Assembly (NCBI GenBank): GCA_024305405.1
Contig: JAKNDB010000068.1
Coordinates: 4,030,501-4,094,500, forward strand
Direction of reading: 5' to 3'
DNA length: 64,000 bases
Source: Dirofilaria immitis
Lineage: Eukaryota > Nematoda > Chromadorea > Rhabditida > Onchocercidae
Positions 54,301 to 64,000 of this stretch are shown in pieces. Position numbers and translations under genes: made by a program. Each line of letters starts with the position of its first letter. The first letter of the stretch is position 1. A model generated the notes under the pieces. It ran no database searches, had not been told where the DNA came from, and worked only from the letters and a program-made list of their open reading frames with translations.

Positions 54301-55499
54301 AAACAGTACACCTTTGGAGCACCATCCTTCATTATTCCAACATCAGCTGTTGCAATGCCTTTTACACTTTCATCTTCATGAAATAGAATTTCTTGAGCCG
54401 CTACTCCTGGATAAATTTCTACCCCCATTTCTGCTGCTTTTTCGCCAAGCCATTTAACGAGATGGCCTAATCTGAATTTTAAACAAATTCAACTAACATT
54501 AGTTTTGCAAAAATTCTTAAATATTTATAAATTTACAGGGGAATTCACAAATAAATATAAATTACCTAACAATGTAATTTCCCATATTGTCAAGTGGACT
54601 CCTCTCACGAACGGTAAAGCATAGCGACCTGTTTTTGTCAAAATCGCCATCGATTGAGACTATAAAAAAAAATTTGAACGAGATTAAAATTGTTCCGAAA
54701 AATAAAAAATAAAAATATATAAACAAGAACATTTTTAAACTGAGAATCCAATCCTAATCAACAGTTACCGCTCATAAATAAAAAAATACGCACAGTAACT
54801 TTCTGATAGACTGGAGCACCCAGTTCTTTCCAATTTGAAAAAAGTTCACCCAAGGCTCGAACATCAATAACTGCACCAGACAATGTATGCGCACCAACTT
54901 CAGCTCCTTTCTCAACCACACAAACGCGAATATCTAAAATGTCGTCAACAAATAGATATATTCAATACGACTTCCGTATCCATGCTTTTTTCATATTTAT
55001 ATAATGCTACTAATGAACTGATGAAATTGTTGATCGAACAAATAGGAAGAGAACTGGAACTGATAATAAAGAAATGATGAAAGTGAATAAAAGATTAAAA
55101 GCGTTATTTTTTTATTTCACTAAGTAAATTAAGTTTTAATTAAATAGGCTGAAATTCATATTATATCGATAACTACTTCTCGAGAAAAAAATATCATTAT
55201 TCCTAATAATTTTAGCCCAAATCAATATAATTTGTTAATCAAATATTATTTAGAAAAGATTAACCCATATTTCTTTCCCTTGAAAGTTGCTTGAGACGAA
55301 TAGCTGATGATAAACCGGCTGGTCCAGCACCCACAATAACAATATCGTAATTTTCCACTTCTCGTTTCATATCGACTTTAGCCCAACGAACATCTTTTTC
55401 CCTTGGACATTTCAGATAATGTGAAGTAACCCATTGACCGTTTACTACATGTCGCAAGCTCTTACTTGCTTGAAATGCGCATCGCAATGTTAGTTGCAT
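51375..55499 (-). CDS. ETFDH: Electron-transfer-flavoprotein:ubiquinone oxidoreductase (ETF-QO)
   Basis: Inner-mitochondrial-membrane flavoprotein that passes electrons from ETF (fatty-acid, amino-acid and choline oxidation) to ubiquinone. Exons: 55499-55265, 54933-54794, 54659-54566, 54471-54312, 54058-53966, 53880-53761, 53669-53550, 53409-53154, 53060-52843, 52420-52234, 52128-51994, 51406-51375; about 596 residues, close to the family. A basic mitochondrial presequence is followed by the FAD dinucleotide motif ([16 protein letters not shown], 57-62), [25 protein letters not shown], the membrane/quinone part ([29 protein letters not shown]), and the C-terminal 4Fe-4S cysteines (~539 in FCPAG; ~565, 568, 571 in [11 protein letters not shown]). 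The last exon encodes [13 protein letters not shown] 55499 follows an AG usable for trans-splicing; an in-frame ATG at 55541 is the alternative. The frame breaks in exon 3 (run 54616-54618; one extra coding-strand T restores [16 protein letters not shown]). Confidence 0.95.
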
Positions 55500-56180
55500 C
55501 CGTTTTCTTAAAATTTTGAAAAAAATTAAAATCGATATCATTCACTAAGAAGACATACTTCAGTATAAAAAATAAAAGAATGAAAATAATATATATAAAC
55601 GGATAATGCGAATTGCAATACAATTATATATGAATACACACTTTAATTCTCGAGATTGTTTGATCGGGGTTACGATGGAAGTACATGGTACTACCTTGCA
55701 CGTATGAACTTATTAAAAATGCAAAAATCATTTCTCGCCATTCTTCCCCATTCTACTCATTCTACTAAAAACTATTATGTCACATTTTTTTCATTGCATG
55801 CACGTAGCACGTCATGTTCTGACACTGCACTTTTTACACTAAATAGCAAAGTACACCTCCATTCCAGATGATTAAATCGATTAGATGATAGAATTTAACA
55901 TTACGTCTAATTGATAAAAATTCAGCTACTACTCTCGACAATATAACAATCTCACAGCATTATATAAAGAAAATTCGTATGGTTGAATTTTCGACACGAA
56001 AATTTTCGTACTTTATTGCTTTGTTTAAATTATCACCTATGCAGTTGACGATTTTTTATGGCTTCTTTTTCTTAGTCGTGTGGGTTACGTTCTTTAATTT
56101 CAGATGGAGCACTGTTTATTACGTGATATCTCCGATTTTCTCTGTCAGATCCCGACGAATTTATTACCAACTAGTTGTTG

Positions 56181-56630
56181 TAAATTACTAGGTGCAATTC
56201 TAAAGTGTCCGCTACATTCTGATGGCTTCTGATGGATTTATGCTCAATTACTCGTTGTAAATTACTAAGTGTAGCTCTAAAATATCTATTGTTTCCGGAT
56301 TCATTTTCAATTGTTCGTTTTAAAATTACTATATGCAATTCTAAAATGCCCATTAATTCGCTGGATTTTGATGGATTCATTTTCAATTCCTCGTTTTTGT
56401 ATGCAATTCTGAAATGTCCACTGGTCTCATCGGGTTCCGATTGATTTATTTTGTTTTTGTAAATTACTATATGCAATTTTAAAATGGTTTTGTCAGATTC
56501 TAATAGGTTTGTTCTCAACTGTTCATTGTAAATATTAAGTGTACTTCTGAAATGTTCCTTGGTGCCATCAGATTCTTATAGATTTATTTTGATTTACTGG
56601 TTTTAAGTTACTAAGCATAAATTCTCGAAT
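56181..56630. repeat. ~70-bp degenerate tandem repeat, about seven copies
   Basis: Anchors of the form TGCAATTCTAAAATG recur near 56193, 56271, 56334, 56402, 56472, 56541 and 56615 (spacing ~63-78), preceded by GTAAATTACTA and followed by TCNGATTCTGATGGATTTAT-like sequence. It leaves a 115-codon open frame on the - strand. Confidence 0.8.
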
Positions 56631-56844
56631 ATCCATTAATTATACTAGCTCTCTTTTAAAGAAAAAGGTTGAGAATAAATTTATCGAGATCTGATGATAG
56701 AAAGCGGGAGTCTCATGCATTATACACAAATTTTATTTTGTAGTGTCAAATTTGCAAAATATCTTGTATGTGATGACGTAATTTATTTTCAGATTAATTT
56801 TCTTATACATTTTATTAATTATCCTATTTGTATAGCTATATAAA

Positions 56845-56876
56845 ATATAGCCAAATGAAATATTAACATTTTCAGG
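56845..56876 (+). repeat. 32-bp direct repeat, copy 1 (acceptor before the start codon)
   Basis: A 32-bp segment ending ATTAACATTTTCAGG is identical to 57026-57057. Here it provides an AG three to four bases upstream of the SNF8 ATG, suited to spliced-leader addition. Confidence 0.9.
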
Positions 56877-56878
56877 TA

Positions 56879-58661
56879 ATGGCAACACGTCGACGTGGTG
56901 TTGGAGTAGGTGTGGTTCAGCAGAAGAAAGATCTTCAGGTTTTTATTGATTTGTTTGATCGTTTAGCTTACACAAAGAGTAGGAAATCTTTTAATTTGGT
57001 TGGATGATTTTCCATCATTTCATTTATATAGCCAAATGAAATATTAACATTTTCAGGCAAAATTCCAAGCAAAAGGTACTGAACTAGCAAGTGAACAGTT
57101 AAATCAATTTTCTCAAGAGCTTGCTATATTTCAAACAAAATTAGAGGAATTTGCTCACAAACACCGCGATGAAATTCGTCGAAATTCTCAGTTTCGGCGA
57201 CACTTCCAGGATATGTGTGCATCAGTTGGTGTTGATCCACTTGCTTGTAAGTTAATAGAGTTAATATCCAAAACAAATTAAAAAAATGAAAAAATTTGTG
57301 TTGAGATGTAGCCTCTGCATTGATTTTATTTATTGCATGTAAATTATATATGAAATATTTTTGTTCATTTCTTAACATAGTATTTTTATGTATATTGAAA
57401 TTTCTTCTCAGTTTTATTGATTAGCGTTTAATGAATGACGGTATTGCACCACAAAGTTTTATTTAACATTTCGATTGTGATATATTTTTAGGATACTAGA
57501 AAATATTCAACCTGTGATGCAGTTCAAGTTTACTAACTAAATCTAAAGTTGAAAAGCAGGAGTAAAAATTATGACTTCTGTTTCGATGAATAGTCTAGAA
57601 TGTTGGGGTTTTAGTACTTTTTTCATTAATTATTGTTAGAAAAGTTACAGGAATCTCTTTTTCAGCTAGTAAAGGTTTTTGGGCTGAAAAACTTGGTGTT
57701 GGTGATTTTTATTATGAATTGGCCGTTCAAATTGTTGAAGTTTGTATGTCAACCAATCACATAAATGGCGGTGTTATGACGATAGAAGAATTGAAAAATC
57801 GGCTAATGCGTTCACGAGCACGAACACGACGTGATGCTATCACCACGTATGAATCTGTTTATGGTGTTTAAGTTATTGATTAAGGATGGAATCAAAAAAA
57901 GGGTATTGATTGGCACATAGATGTGATAGAATTTTAAGTTTTGGCAGCAAGCTCATTTTGTACATTAAGTAAGCTTTCCTCGAAATACAATTATCTAAGA
58001 TTAAAAAAATTTGATAGAACTGAAGTAGTTTTTCTCTAAGTAATGTTTGAATTGCGTTTTTAAATTTAGAGACGACATTTTGCGGGCCGTCGACAAACTA
58101 AAAGTACTTGGTAATGGCTTTGAACTGATTGCATTGGGAAGCGGACGTTTTTGGTGCAAAGTGTACCTGGTGAGCTTAGTATGGATCATTCACGAGTTTT
58201 GCAGTTGGCTGAAGATGCTGCATTTGTAACCAAAGTGAGTTTTATGAAATTTTCTAGAATTATTGTATTTGAAATTTTTGTGTTATTGCTTTATACATAT
58301 AAATCGAACCTATTTTTGTGAATACATCGTTTATTTTTTTGATTTTATCTAAAGTTTATCTTCGAAGTTCATTAAATCTGATTTTTTTACTAAATCATGA
58401 AAACTTTAGATCTGAAATCTTTAAAATCCAATTATTCTTCAGGAACTCGTCATGGATCGTCTATGCTGGGATGAACGGCGTGCCGACTTAGTATTGGAAC
58501 ATTTAGTGAAAGAAGGCATTGCTTGGATTGATAATCAAGCAACAGATACAATCCACTACTGGATTCCAAGTCTTTTTTACAACAGCATTGCCATTCGAGC
58601 TGTTCAACCAGTGTATCTGATAGTGTTACATCAGCTCTTTGTTAAAGAAATCTTAATTTGA
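56879..58661 (+). CDS. SNF8: ESCRT-II subunit SNF8/VPS22 (EAP30)
   Basis: Winged-helix subunit of the endosomal ESCRT-II complex (with VPS25 and VPS36) that sorts ubiquitinated cargo into multivesicular bodies. Exons 56879-56938, 57057-57246, 57666-57846, 58070-58234, 58443-58661; about 271 residues versus ~258 in human. Family landmarks: N-terminal RRRGVGVGVVQQKKDL, a coiled-coil-like second exon (FQTKLEEFAHKHRDEIRRN), DMCASVGVDPLA, SKGFWAEKLGVGDFYYELAV, DDILRAVDKLKVLGNGFELI, and the C-terminal winged helix (VLEHLVKEGIAWIDNQA, HYWIPSLF). The frame breaks in exon 4 at the T run 58148-58152; one extra T gives FLVQSVPGELSMDH and carries the frame to the donor at 58235. The start follows a TTTTCAG acceptor, suggesting trans-splicing. 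The C-terminal ~25 residues after SLF are poorly alike to the family from memory. Confidence 0.93.
57026..57057 (+). repeat. 32-bp direct repeat, copy 2 (exon 2 acceptor)
   Basis: Exact second copy of 56845-56876, 181 bp downstream. Its TTTTCAG is the acceptor of SNF8 exon 2. Confidence 0.9.
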
Positions 58662-61305
58662 AAAAAATGTTGAAAAATAAATGAAAACTGGAAACAAGGG
58701 GAAATACGCACTCTATGGTATAATATATTATCATCATATTCGCAAATTTTTAAAATAATGGTCACAGTAGTTCTATTGGACTGATTCTATTTTAATTATC
58801 GATATTATTTGAATTCACTGAGCTTGACAAAATGAAAGTTAACCATTTTTGATTATCATTTAAATTTAAGCAAGTTAGTGGTTTTCTAATCAGGGATTGC
58901 TGAGAAGATCATGTTTGCACCAATGTTTATCCTAATTTTATTTTTTTGCAGTTATGTTAATATGCTTTTCTTTTACTTAAATGTTGAATTTGTGATCTCG
59001 TTGTTTCTTCATAGATTAGAATATAGAAAAGTATACTGTTGATGTAAAATTGTGTTTTGTATTTTTATTCTGTGATATGTATTAATAGTAATGTTTTTTT
59101 CTTTTAATTTTCATAGAAATATTTAATTTTAGTATTGCTCGCAGCTTACTTTACGATATCAGAGTGACATCAAATGGTAATAAAATCTTCTATTTCCTGA
59201 AACGACATAAAACACAAAAATATAGTTAAAAAATCGAGAGCTGCTGGCACCATTGGTTTATAGTTTGTTTATTCGAGCATATGCTATCAGTGGATCTTGT
59301 ATGAGCTAATATGAACAGAATTTGATTTATTTTGAAAACACGGTATGTTCTTAATTTGAAGCATTGCAATAATAGTTTTTCAATGTAAGTTCAAAACATT
59401 TAATATGTTTACTTATGAGGAAAATATCAAATGATGAATTTTTCATGGTACATTTGAGAATAAAATGAGTAACTATATTGATTTTAGTAACAATTTCTTT
59501 CTTAGCTTTTTCTATTTATTACTTATAGGATGTTTTATTAACAACTTTATTAATAATTAATTAATTATTAACTTAAGTGTATGCATTATTGAGAACGGTT
59601 ATATGACGCTCGAATATATAATATCTGTAAATAGAATTAAAGGTTAACTGATAATGTTACTACTATTATAGTAATCAATTGACGAGTTACAGAAATTCCC
59701 TTTATCAAATAGTAGCAAGAAAAAAAAGCGAAACGATAGAATGTAGAAATGTTGGATAAAGCTGAAGAGCTGATTAAATAATAATAAGTCGTATCTGGTT
59801 GTGAATATCATCGGTCTCACTTTTTTAATCATTGTTAAGCTTAACTTTCATATTACTTATGACTATGGTAACTTAAAAACTTCAGCATTATAAGGAGTCA
59901 GTTGCGCGAAGCGGTATGATAAAAGTAATATCAGGTCGAAATCTCAACAGTTTGGTTAGTTGATTAAAGCAGTCGTATAATTAAGCTTTTCGCCAGATAA
60001 CTGAACTCTTTCTTTTTTTCGCTCTTTCCTTTTCGGTAATTTCTTTTTGATCTAAAATATTTTATTACATGAATGTAATTTGATTATTACTAATTAATTT
60101 TAATAAAAACGATAATACATTTAGTATATTTGACAGTAAGTAAATCAATTGGAGCAAGTAAAGAAGTCAAAGTTCTGATGAATTAAAATATTATCATATT
60201 CTTGATAATTTCTGAATGAGAAATAGATTATTTTTACTAAAATTAATAACTAATTTAAATGATGATAGACATTTTATTAAATTTAGCATATTATTCGATG
60301 TATGCGTGGAAATTATTCAACTTCCGTTACGTGATTAAACTATATTGACGTGAAATGAATTAGCAGTATTGAACATTTATGATTATTTCAAGAATTCATC
60401 CTTATCAGTCTATTGTATTTTTGTTAATGAGGCAATTAAGTAAAAGAGTACGGTTAGATAGTTTTACCTTCATTCTTTTCTCGATTTGTCTCCAATGAAA
60501 GATCATTTTGATGATTGCCGATAAATGTATTTTCTGTTTATTGGGTCACATCATCTTGACTTAATCCTTCCTTTTTCTTTTCTCTTTCTTTTTCCCTCTC
60601 TCTCTCTTTCCCCTCTTAATTGTTATAATACGTAATTCATTAATTATTATTATTCAGAATTTATCTAAGAAATCACTGAAAATATCTCAAGTTGCAATTA
60701 GCATTACTCTATGATTATAGTTACTAAATCATTAAATTTTATAAAATATTGGAATGTAATTAAATGAGATAATTATTAAAAATGAAATATTAAAATATAA
60801 TTAAATAAATCATTTTCTTTTGAAAAAAGATTTATTATCTATTTGAAACATTTTTACATTTCTTTTTTCCAAAAATATATTTTTGATAAAAGTAGTAACA
60901 TTTTAATAATATCATATATTAATTATTATTTCATTTAATTATATTCCAGTATTTCATTTTAAATAATTATATCACTTAATTATATTTCAATATTTCATTT
61001 TTATATTGTAAAATTTCAACATTAATTGATTTTATAAGTAGAGAGAGAGAGAAAGTGGAAGAAAGAGAGAGGAAAAATTTAATAAATAATCATATTTTTG
61101 TTTTCTTTATCGTCTAGAACAAACAAAGTCTTACATTTATTACAGTAATTCTATTTATCAGATAAGAGCTTGGTCATAATTCAATTTATCAATCAAATAC
61201 AATTATTATAGCAATAGAATAATCAGCCCGTAAATTTAATAAAATAACGAATGAATAGTTCATTTTTTTTCTAAAACATTTCTCTCGAGAATTATCATTT
61301 TTGAA
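58662..61305. other. Convergent intergenic region between SNF8 and T-box gene
   Basis: It holds the 3' UTRs of both genes. It has no coding exon, RNA gene or large repeat, only a TC-rich tract near 60590-60620 and a GA-rich tract near 61040-61075. Confidence 0.6.
58676..58681 (+). terminator. Candidate polyadenylation signal of SNF8
   Basis: AATAAA 15 nt after the stop codon. The spacing would give a very short 3' UTR, so other downstream signals may be used. Confidence 0.35.
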
Positions 61306-63969
61306 TTAAGCATCATGATAGGAAGAATTATGCGTTACAAGCGATTGATATGGTATCGAAAAATGATGCCATAAGGTGTTGTAATTCCACATGCTTGGTA
61401 AATTTAGTGTTGAAAATGTTGATGAATTTAAGAAATCATAATGTTCCACTGGTTTTGTTGATTTCCGAAGATTTGAAATAGATAGGGAAGTGTATTTCCA
61501 GAATCATTGGTAATGTTAATTGAGGAATTAAGATTAGTGAATGAATTTTGTTGATTGGTAGATGAGAGATAGCTCGAATTATTGGAATCTGATGAACATG
61601 ATGGAATGGGATAAGTTGTTGAAGGATGATAATTGGACGAAAGAAGATGAATGGAAGATGGAATATTTCTTTGATTTGGAAAATAATGTGGTCCATTATT
61701 CCAATATGGTTTATATCTACTTAATGAGCTAATGGATAGATGCAACGAATGATCGTTTGTCAACGATACTGTAGCATCATTGGTATCTATAATCAAATAA
61801 TTCTAAGAATCATAATCAATGATATTGTAGCATCATTAGTATTTGTAATCAAATGATTCTAAGGAGTTTTAATTTATCAAATTATTAATATAAATACTAC
61901 AACTTTAAAAAACTTCTATGCATCTGTTTTTCAAAAGGTTTTTGTTAAGATTTTTAATTTTTAATTTCTGTTCGATCAATGATACTTTATTTGATTGATT
62001 TTATCAATCAAAATAAGATTGTTTTTCCAGATATTCTTGAAATTAATAAAAGATTAGAATTAAACTAACCGGTAACTGGATTATCACAACTTTTACTTGT
62101 ACTACCACGTTGTCCACGTGCATAACTATTATGTATCTTCTTCATTTCTATAATCCGTTGATTTTGATATGCTGTAACGGCTATAAATTCCATAATTTGA
62201 TCAGTGAAACTTTTCACGAACTGATATTGATTGGTTAATATCGTAGAACCATCAAGACATAATGCTGGTGTTGTATAAACTTTGTATATATATAGAATAG
62301 GACGATATTTATGCATCGAAGTGAGTAATACCTGAAAAAAGTGCATCAACCATGCATTATTCATAGTACGCGAATTGCTTGACCTTGTTATTACTATTAT
62401 TCTATGATTTATCTATGAAATAATTCAAGAAGCTGATATGCTGATATGTTTGTAGTAATAACTTCAATAGAAGATGTTTAGGAGAAATTAGTATTTGATA
62501 ATTAAATTATTACGAAATGACTTTCAAAAGATTTACCGACACATATAGGATACTAGAAATAGATAAATGTCAGGTAAGCGTCTAAAATAATTCTTCTCGA
62601 AAGACGAATCATTAAAAAGGGAGAAAAAAAGTAGTCGGATAAGATTGAAGATATTAATCAGTCAGACATCCTCACCTAGTTATATCTTTGTTATGATCGC
62701 CTTCTAAGGCTCCACTGTTGATTATTATCAGCAAAGTTTTAATGATCATGGAGATGATATACATATAACATACATAAATCTCTTCATTATATGTCATTTA
62801 ACAAAAACAATTTATAACATATATGATCTGTTCAAATTGCTCATTATTTGATGGATTTATTTGAACAAAATGACATGGATAAGGTGGGAAGAAGTTCAGA
62901 TAATTGGCAACAACTTAACGATAAGCGATAAATATTTATGGCTTTTCTAGATATAAATATTGTTTGTACAAATGTTCGTAAATATTGATTTATAAATGTT
63001 AAGAATATTTCATGATTAAATACATTTAAATGATATATTGATTTCTTCCATATACAACTACTGTCTTTCTTTCTCTAATTTTATGAAAAAATAAAATTGC
63101 AAATATAAATTAATACTAATACTTAAAAGATAATATTTGTTTGACATATATAAAAAAATTTATTATTGACATATTATTTATTGTTTACAAAATTAACTAA
63201 CATTTGATGAGCAATCCTTGGTACTGTTTGTAATTTTAAGTTTACCAAACCGAATACCGTTATTCATCCAATATTGTCCAAGTTGTGTTGATCCATTATC
63301 GGGATAAATATATTTTGCTTCACCTTCAGGATCTCCCACAGCAGTCATATGCCATTCACCGGCTGTATATTTGTATCTTAATTAATTGAAGCTAATTAAT
63401 CAATTATTATAAAATAATTTTTACATAAATATTTCATAAAGAAAGATTTTTGCTATTGAAAATTTGAAAAAATATTTTCTAATTATTATTAATCATGCAA
63501 TTAATCTGCTTATTTTACGATTATTTATCCACAACAGATAATCAAATAATAATTAACCTTGCGCGATCACATCGACATATCTTAAGACATATGAGGTACA
63601 TTGTTTTTGATTCCAAACCATCAACAGAATATCCAATTCTCGGATAAATACATCTGGGAGAGAAAATAAGCATAAATATATCTGATATAAAATTTAATCG
63701 TATTTCGAGAATAATTTTGAAATGTATATTCTCGCAAAAAATTTTATCATCTAATATATATATATATATACATACATACATATCCTTTCAAATTTGCTTT
63801 CTTTTCGAGATCAGCAAAAATATAATGTTTACCTGCCTTTACTTGTCAGAATCATTTCATTGTTGTTACGATGAAATTCTTCCCATAATTTGCGATGCGA
63901 TATACTAATGCGAATTTTCTCGTTAGTCATCGTTAATTCGTCTTTCTGTTGTACAAAAATTTCATTCAT
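61306..63969 (-). CDS. T-box transcription factor, divergent
   Basis: A nuclear sequence-specific DNA-binding protein of the T-box (Brachyury/Tbx) family. Exons 63969-63833, 63653-63558, 63376-63202, 62331-62070 and 61786-61306; about 383 residues. The T-box fills roughly residues 19-205: IRISISHRKLWEEFH, EMILTSKGRCIYPRIGYSVD, RYKYTAGEWHM, YIYPDNGSTQLGQYWM, GKLKITNS, LLTSMHKYRPILYIYKV and FIAVTAYQNQRIIEMKK (VTAYQNQ ~188-194), ending NSYARGQRG where most family members have NPFAKGFR. The rest is a Ser/Asn/Pro-rich tail. ATG 63969 directly follows an AG acceptor and an upstream in-frame stop, so the gene may be complete; a further 5' exon beyond the window is possible. The literal frame stops at 61428, but one extra A in the run opposite 61453-61456 opens a further ~40 codons (WNYNTLWHHFSIPYQSLV) to TAA 61306. 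Subfamily not assigned. Confidence 0.9.
61761..61865. repeat. Tandem duplication of the last T-box intron/exon junction
   Basis: Sequence spanning the acceptor and first codons of the terminal exon (about 61761-61806) is repeated in diverged form at about 61817-61865 inside the intron. In the intronic copy the AG acceptor has decayed. Confidence 0.8.
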
Positions 63970-64000
63970 CACCTATCATGCTCAAGTAATATTTTTTTAA

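Larger units (their letters stand above)
55500..56878. other. Shared upstream region of ETF-QO and SNF8 with ~70-bp repeat
   Basis: A 1.4-kb divergent intergenic region. Near ETF-QO the DNA is relatively GC-rich (55650-55870), consistent with a promoter, with CACGTAGCACGTCATG-like sequence. The half next to SNF8 carries a degenerate tandem repeat. No exon was identified. Confidence 0.6.

Noticed and set aside
55656..56191. Two + strand ORFs (71 and 70 codons) between ETF-QO and SNF8
   Set aside because: No similarity or splice links to SNF8, and the region is better explained as a divergent promoter.
61436..61696. 86-codon ORF overlapping the T-box tail in another frame
   Set aside because: It is a shadow of the Ser/Asn-rich terminal exon of the T-box gene.

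Overview
The window looks like nuclear DNA of an AT-rich animal, most probably a nematode. Supporting points are split genes with introns from about 70 nt to over 1 kb, 3' splice sites ending in TTTCAG/TTTAG/ATAG, putative splice acceptors placed directly before start codons (as expected for spliced-leader trans-splicing), a divergent T-box factor and an alpha-tubulin without Lys40. A spirurid or filarial-type genome would fit, but the clade is inference; I found no spliced-leader RNA gene, tRNA, rRNA, transposase or CRISPR.

Six protein genes could be rebuilt exon by exon. (1) A leucine-rich-repeat single-pass membrane receptor, + strand, 7838-11365, 8 exons. (2) An alpha-tubulin, - strand, 15519-12740, 8 exons. 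(3) A UDP-GalNAc:polypeptide N-acetylgalactosaminyltransferase with a ricin-type lectin domain, - strand, 25726-18567, 14 exons. (4) Mitochondrial electron-transfer-flavoprotein:ubiquinone oxidoreductase (ETF-QO), - strand, 55499-51375, 12 exons. (5) The ESCRT-II subunit SNF8/VPS22, + strand, 56879-58661, 5 exons. (6) A T-box transcription factor, - strand, 63969-61306, 5 exons, its start only about 30 nt from the window end. Genes 1/2 and 5/6 are convergent; 4/5 are divergent and share a 1.4-kb upstream region. The six genes serve unrelated roles (cell-surface recognition, cytoskeleton, Golgi O-glycosylation, fatty-acid/amino-acid electron transfer, endosomal sorting, transcription), so nothing suggests an operon.

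The most striking property is that every one of the six genes has at least one reading-frame break, ten in all. Nine are explained by a single missing A/T inside a short homopolymer, while splice sites and flanking protein similarity are intact. This points to homopolymer under-calling in the assembly rather than to six pseudogenes, and means the literal open frames here under-represent the real proteins.

Between the GalNAc-transferase and ETF-QO lies a 25.6-kb stretch with no recognisable gene. It is full of degenerate minisatellites (units about 38-180 bp) and carries directly repeated nuclear-receptor half-sites (AGGTCA as DR5, DR1 twice and DR3). Other points: near-perfect short hairpins, duplicated 3' splice-site segments in SNF8 and the T-box gene, and an excess of the palindrome CTCGAG. 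I found no convincing wholly new system; the nuclear-receptor-site desert and two unassigned coding-like ORFs are the best leads.
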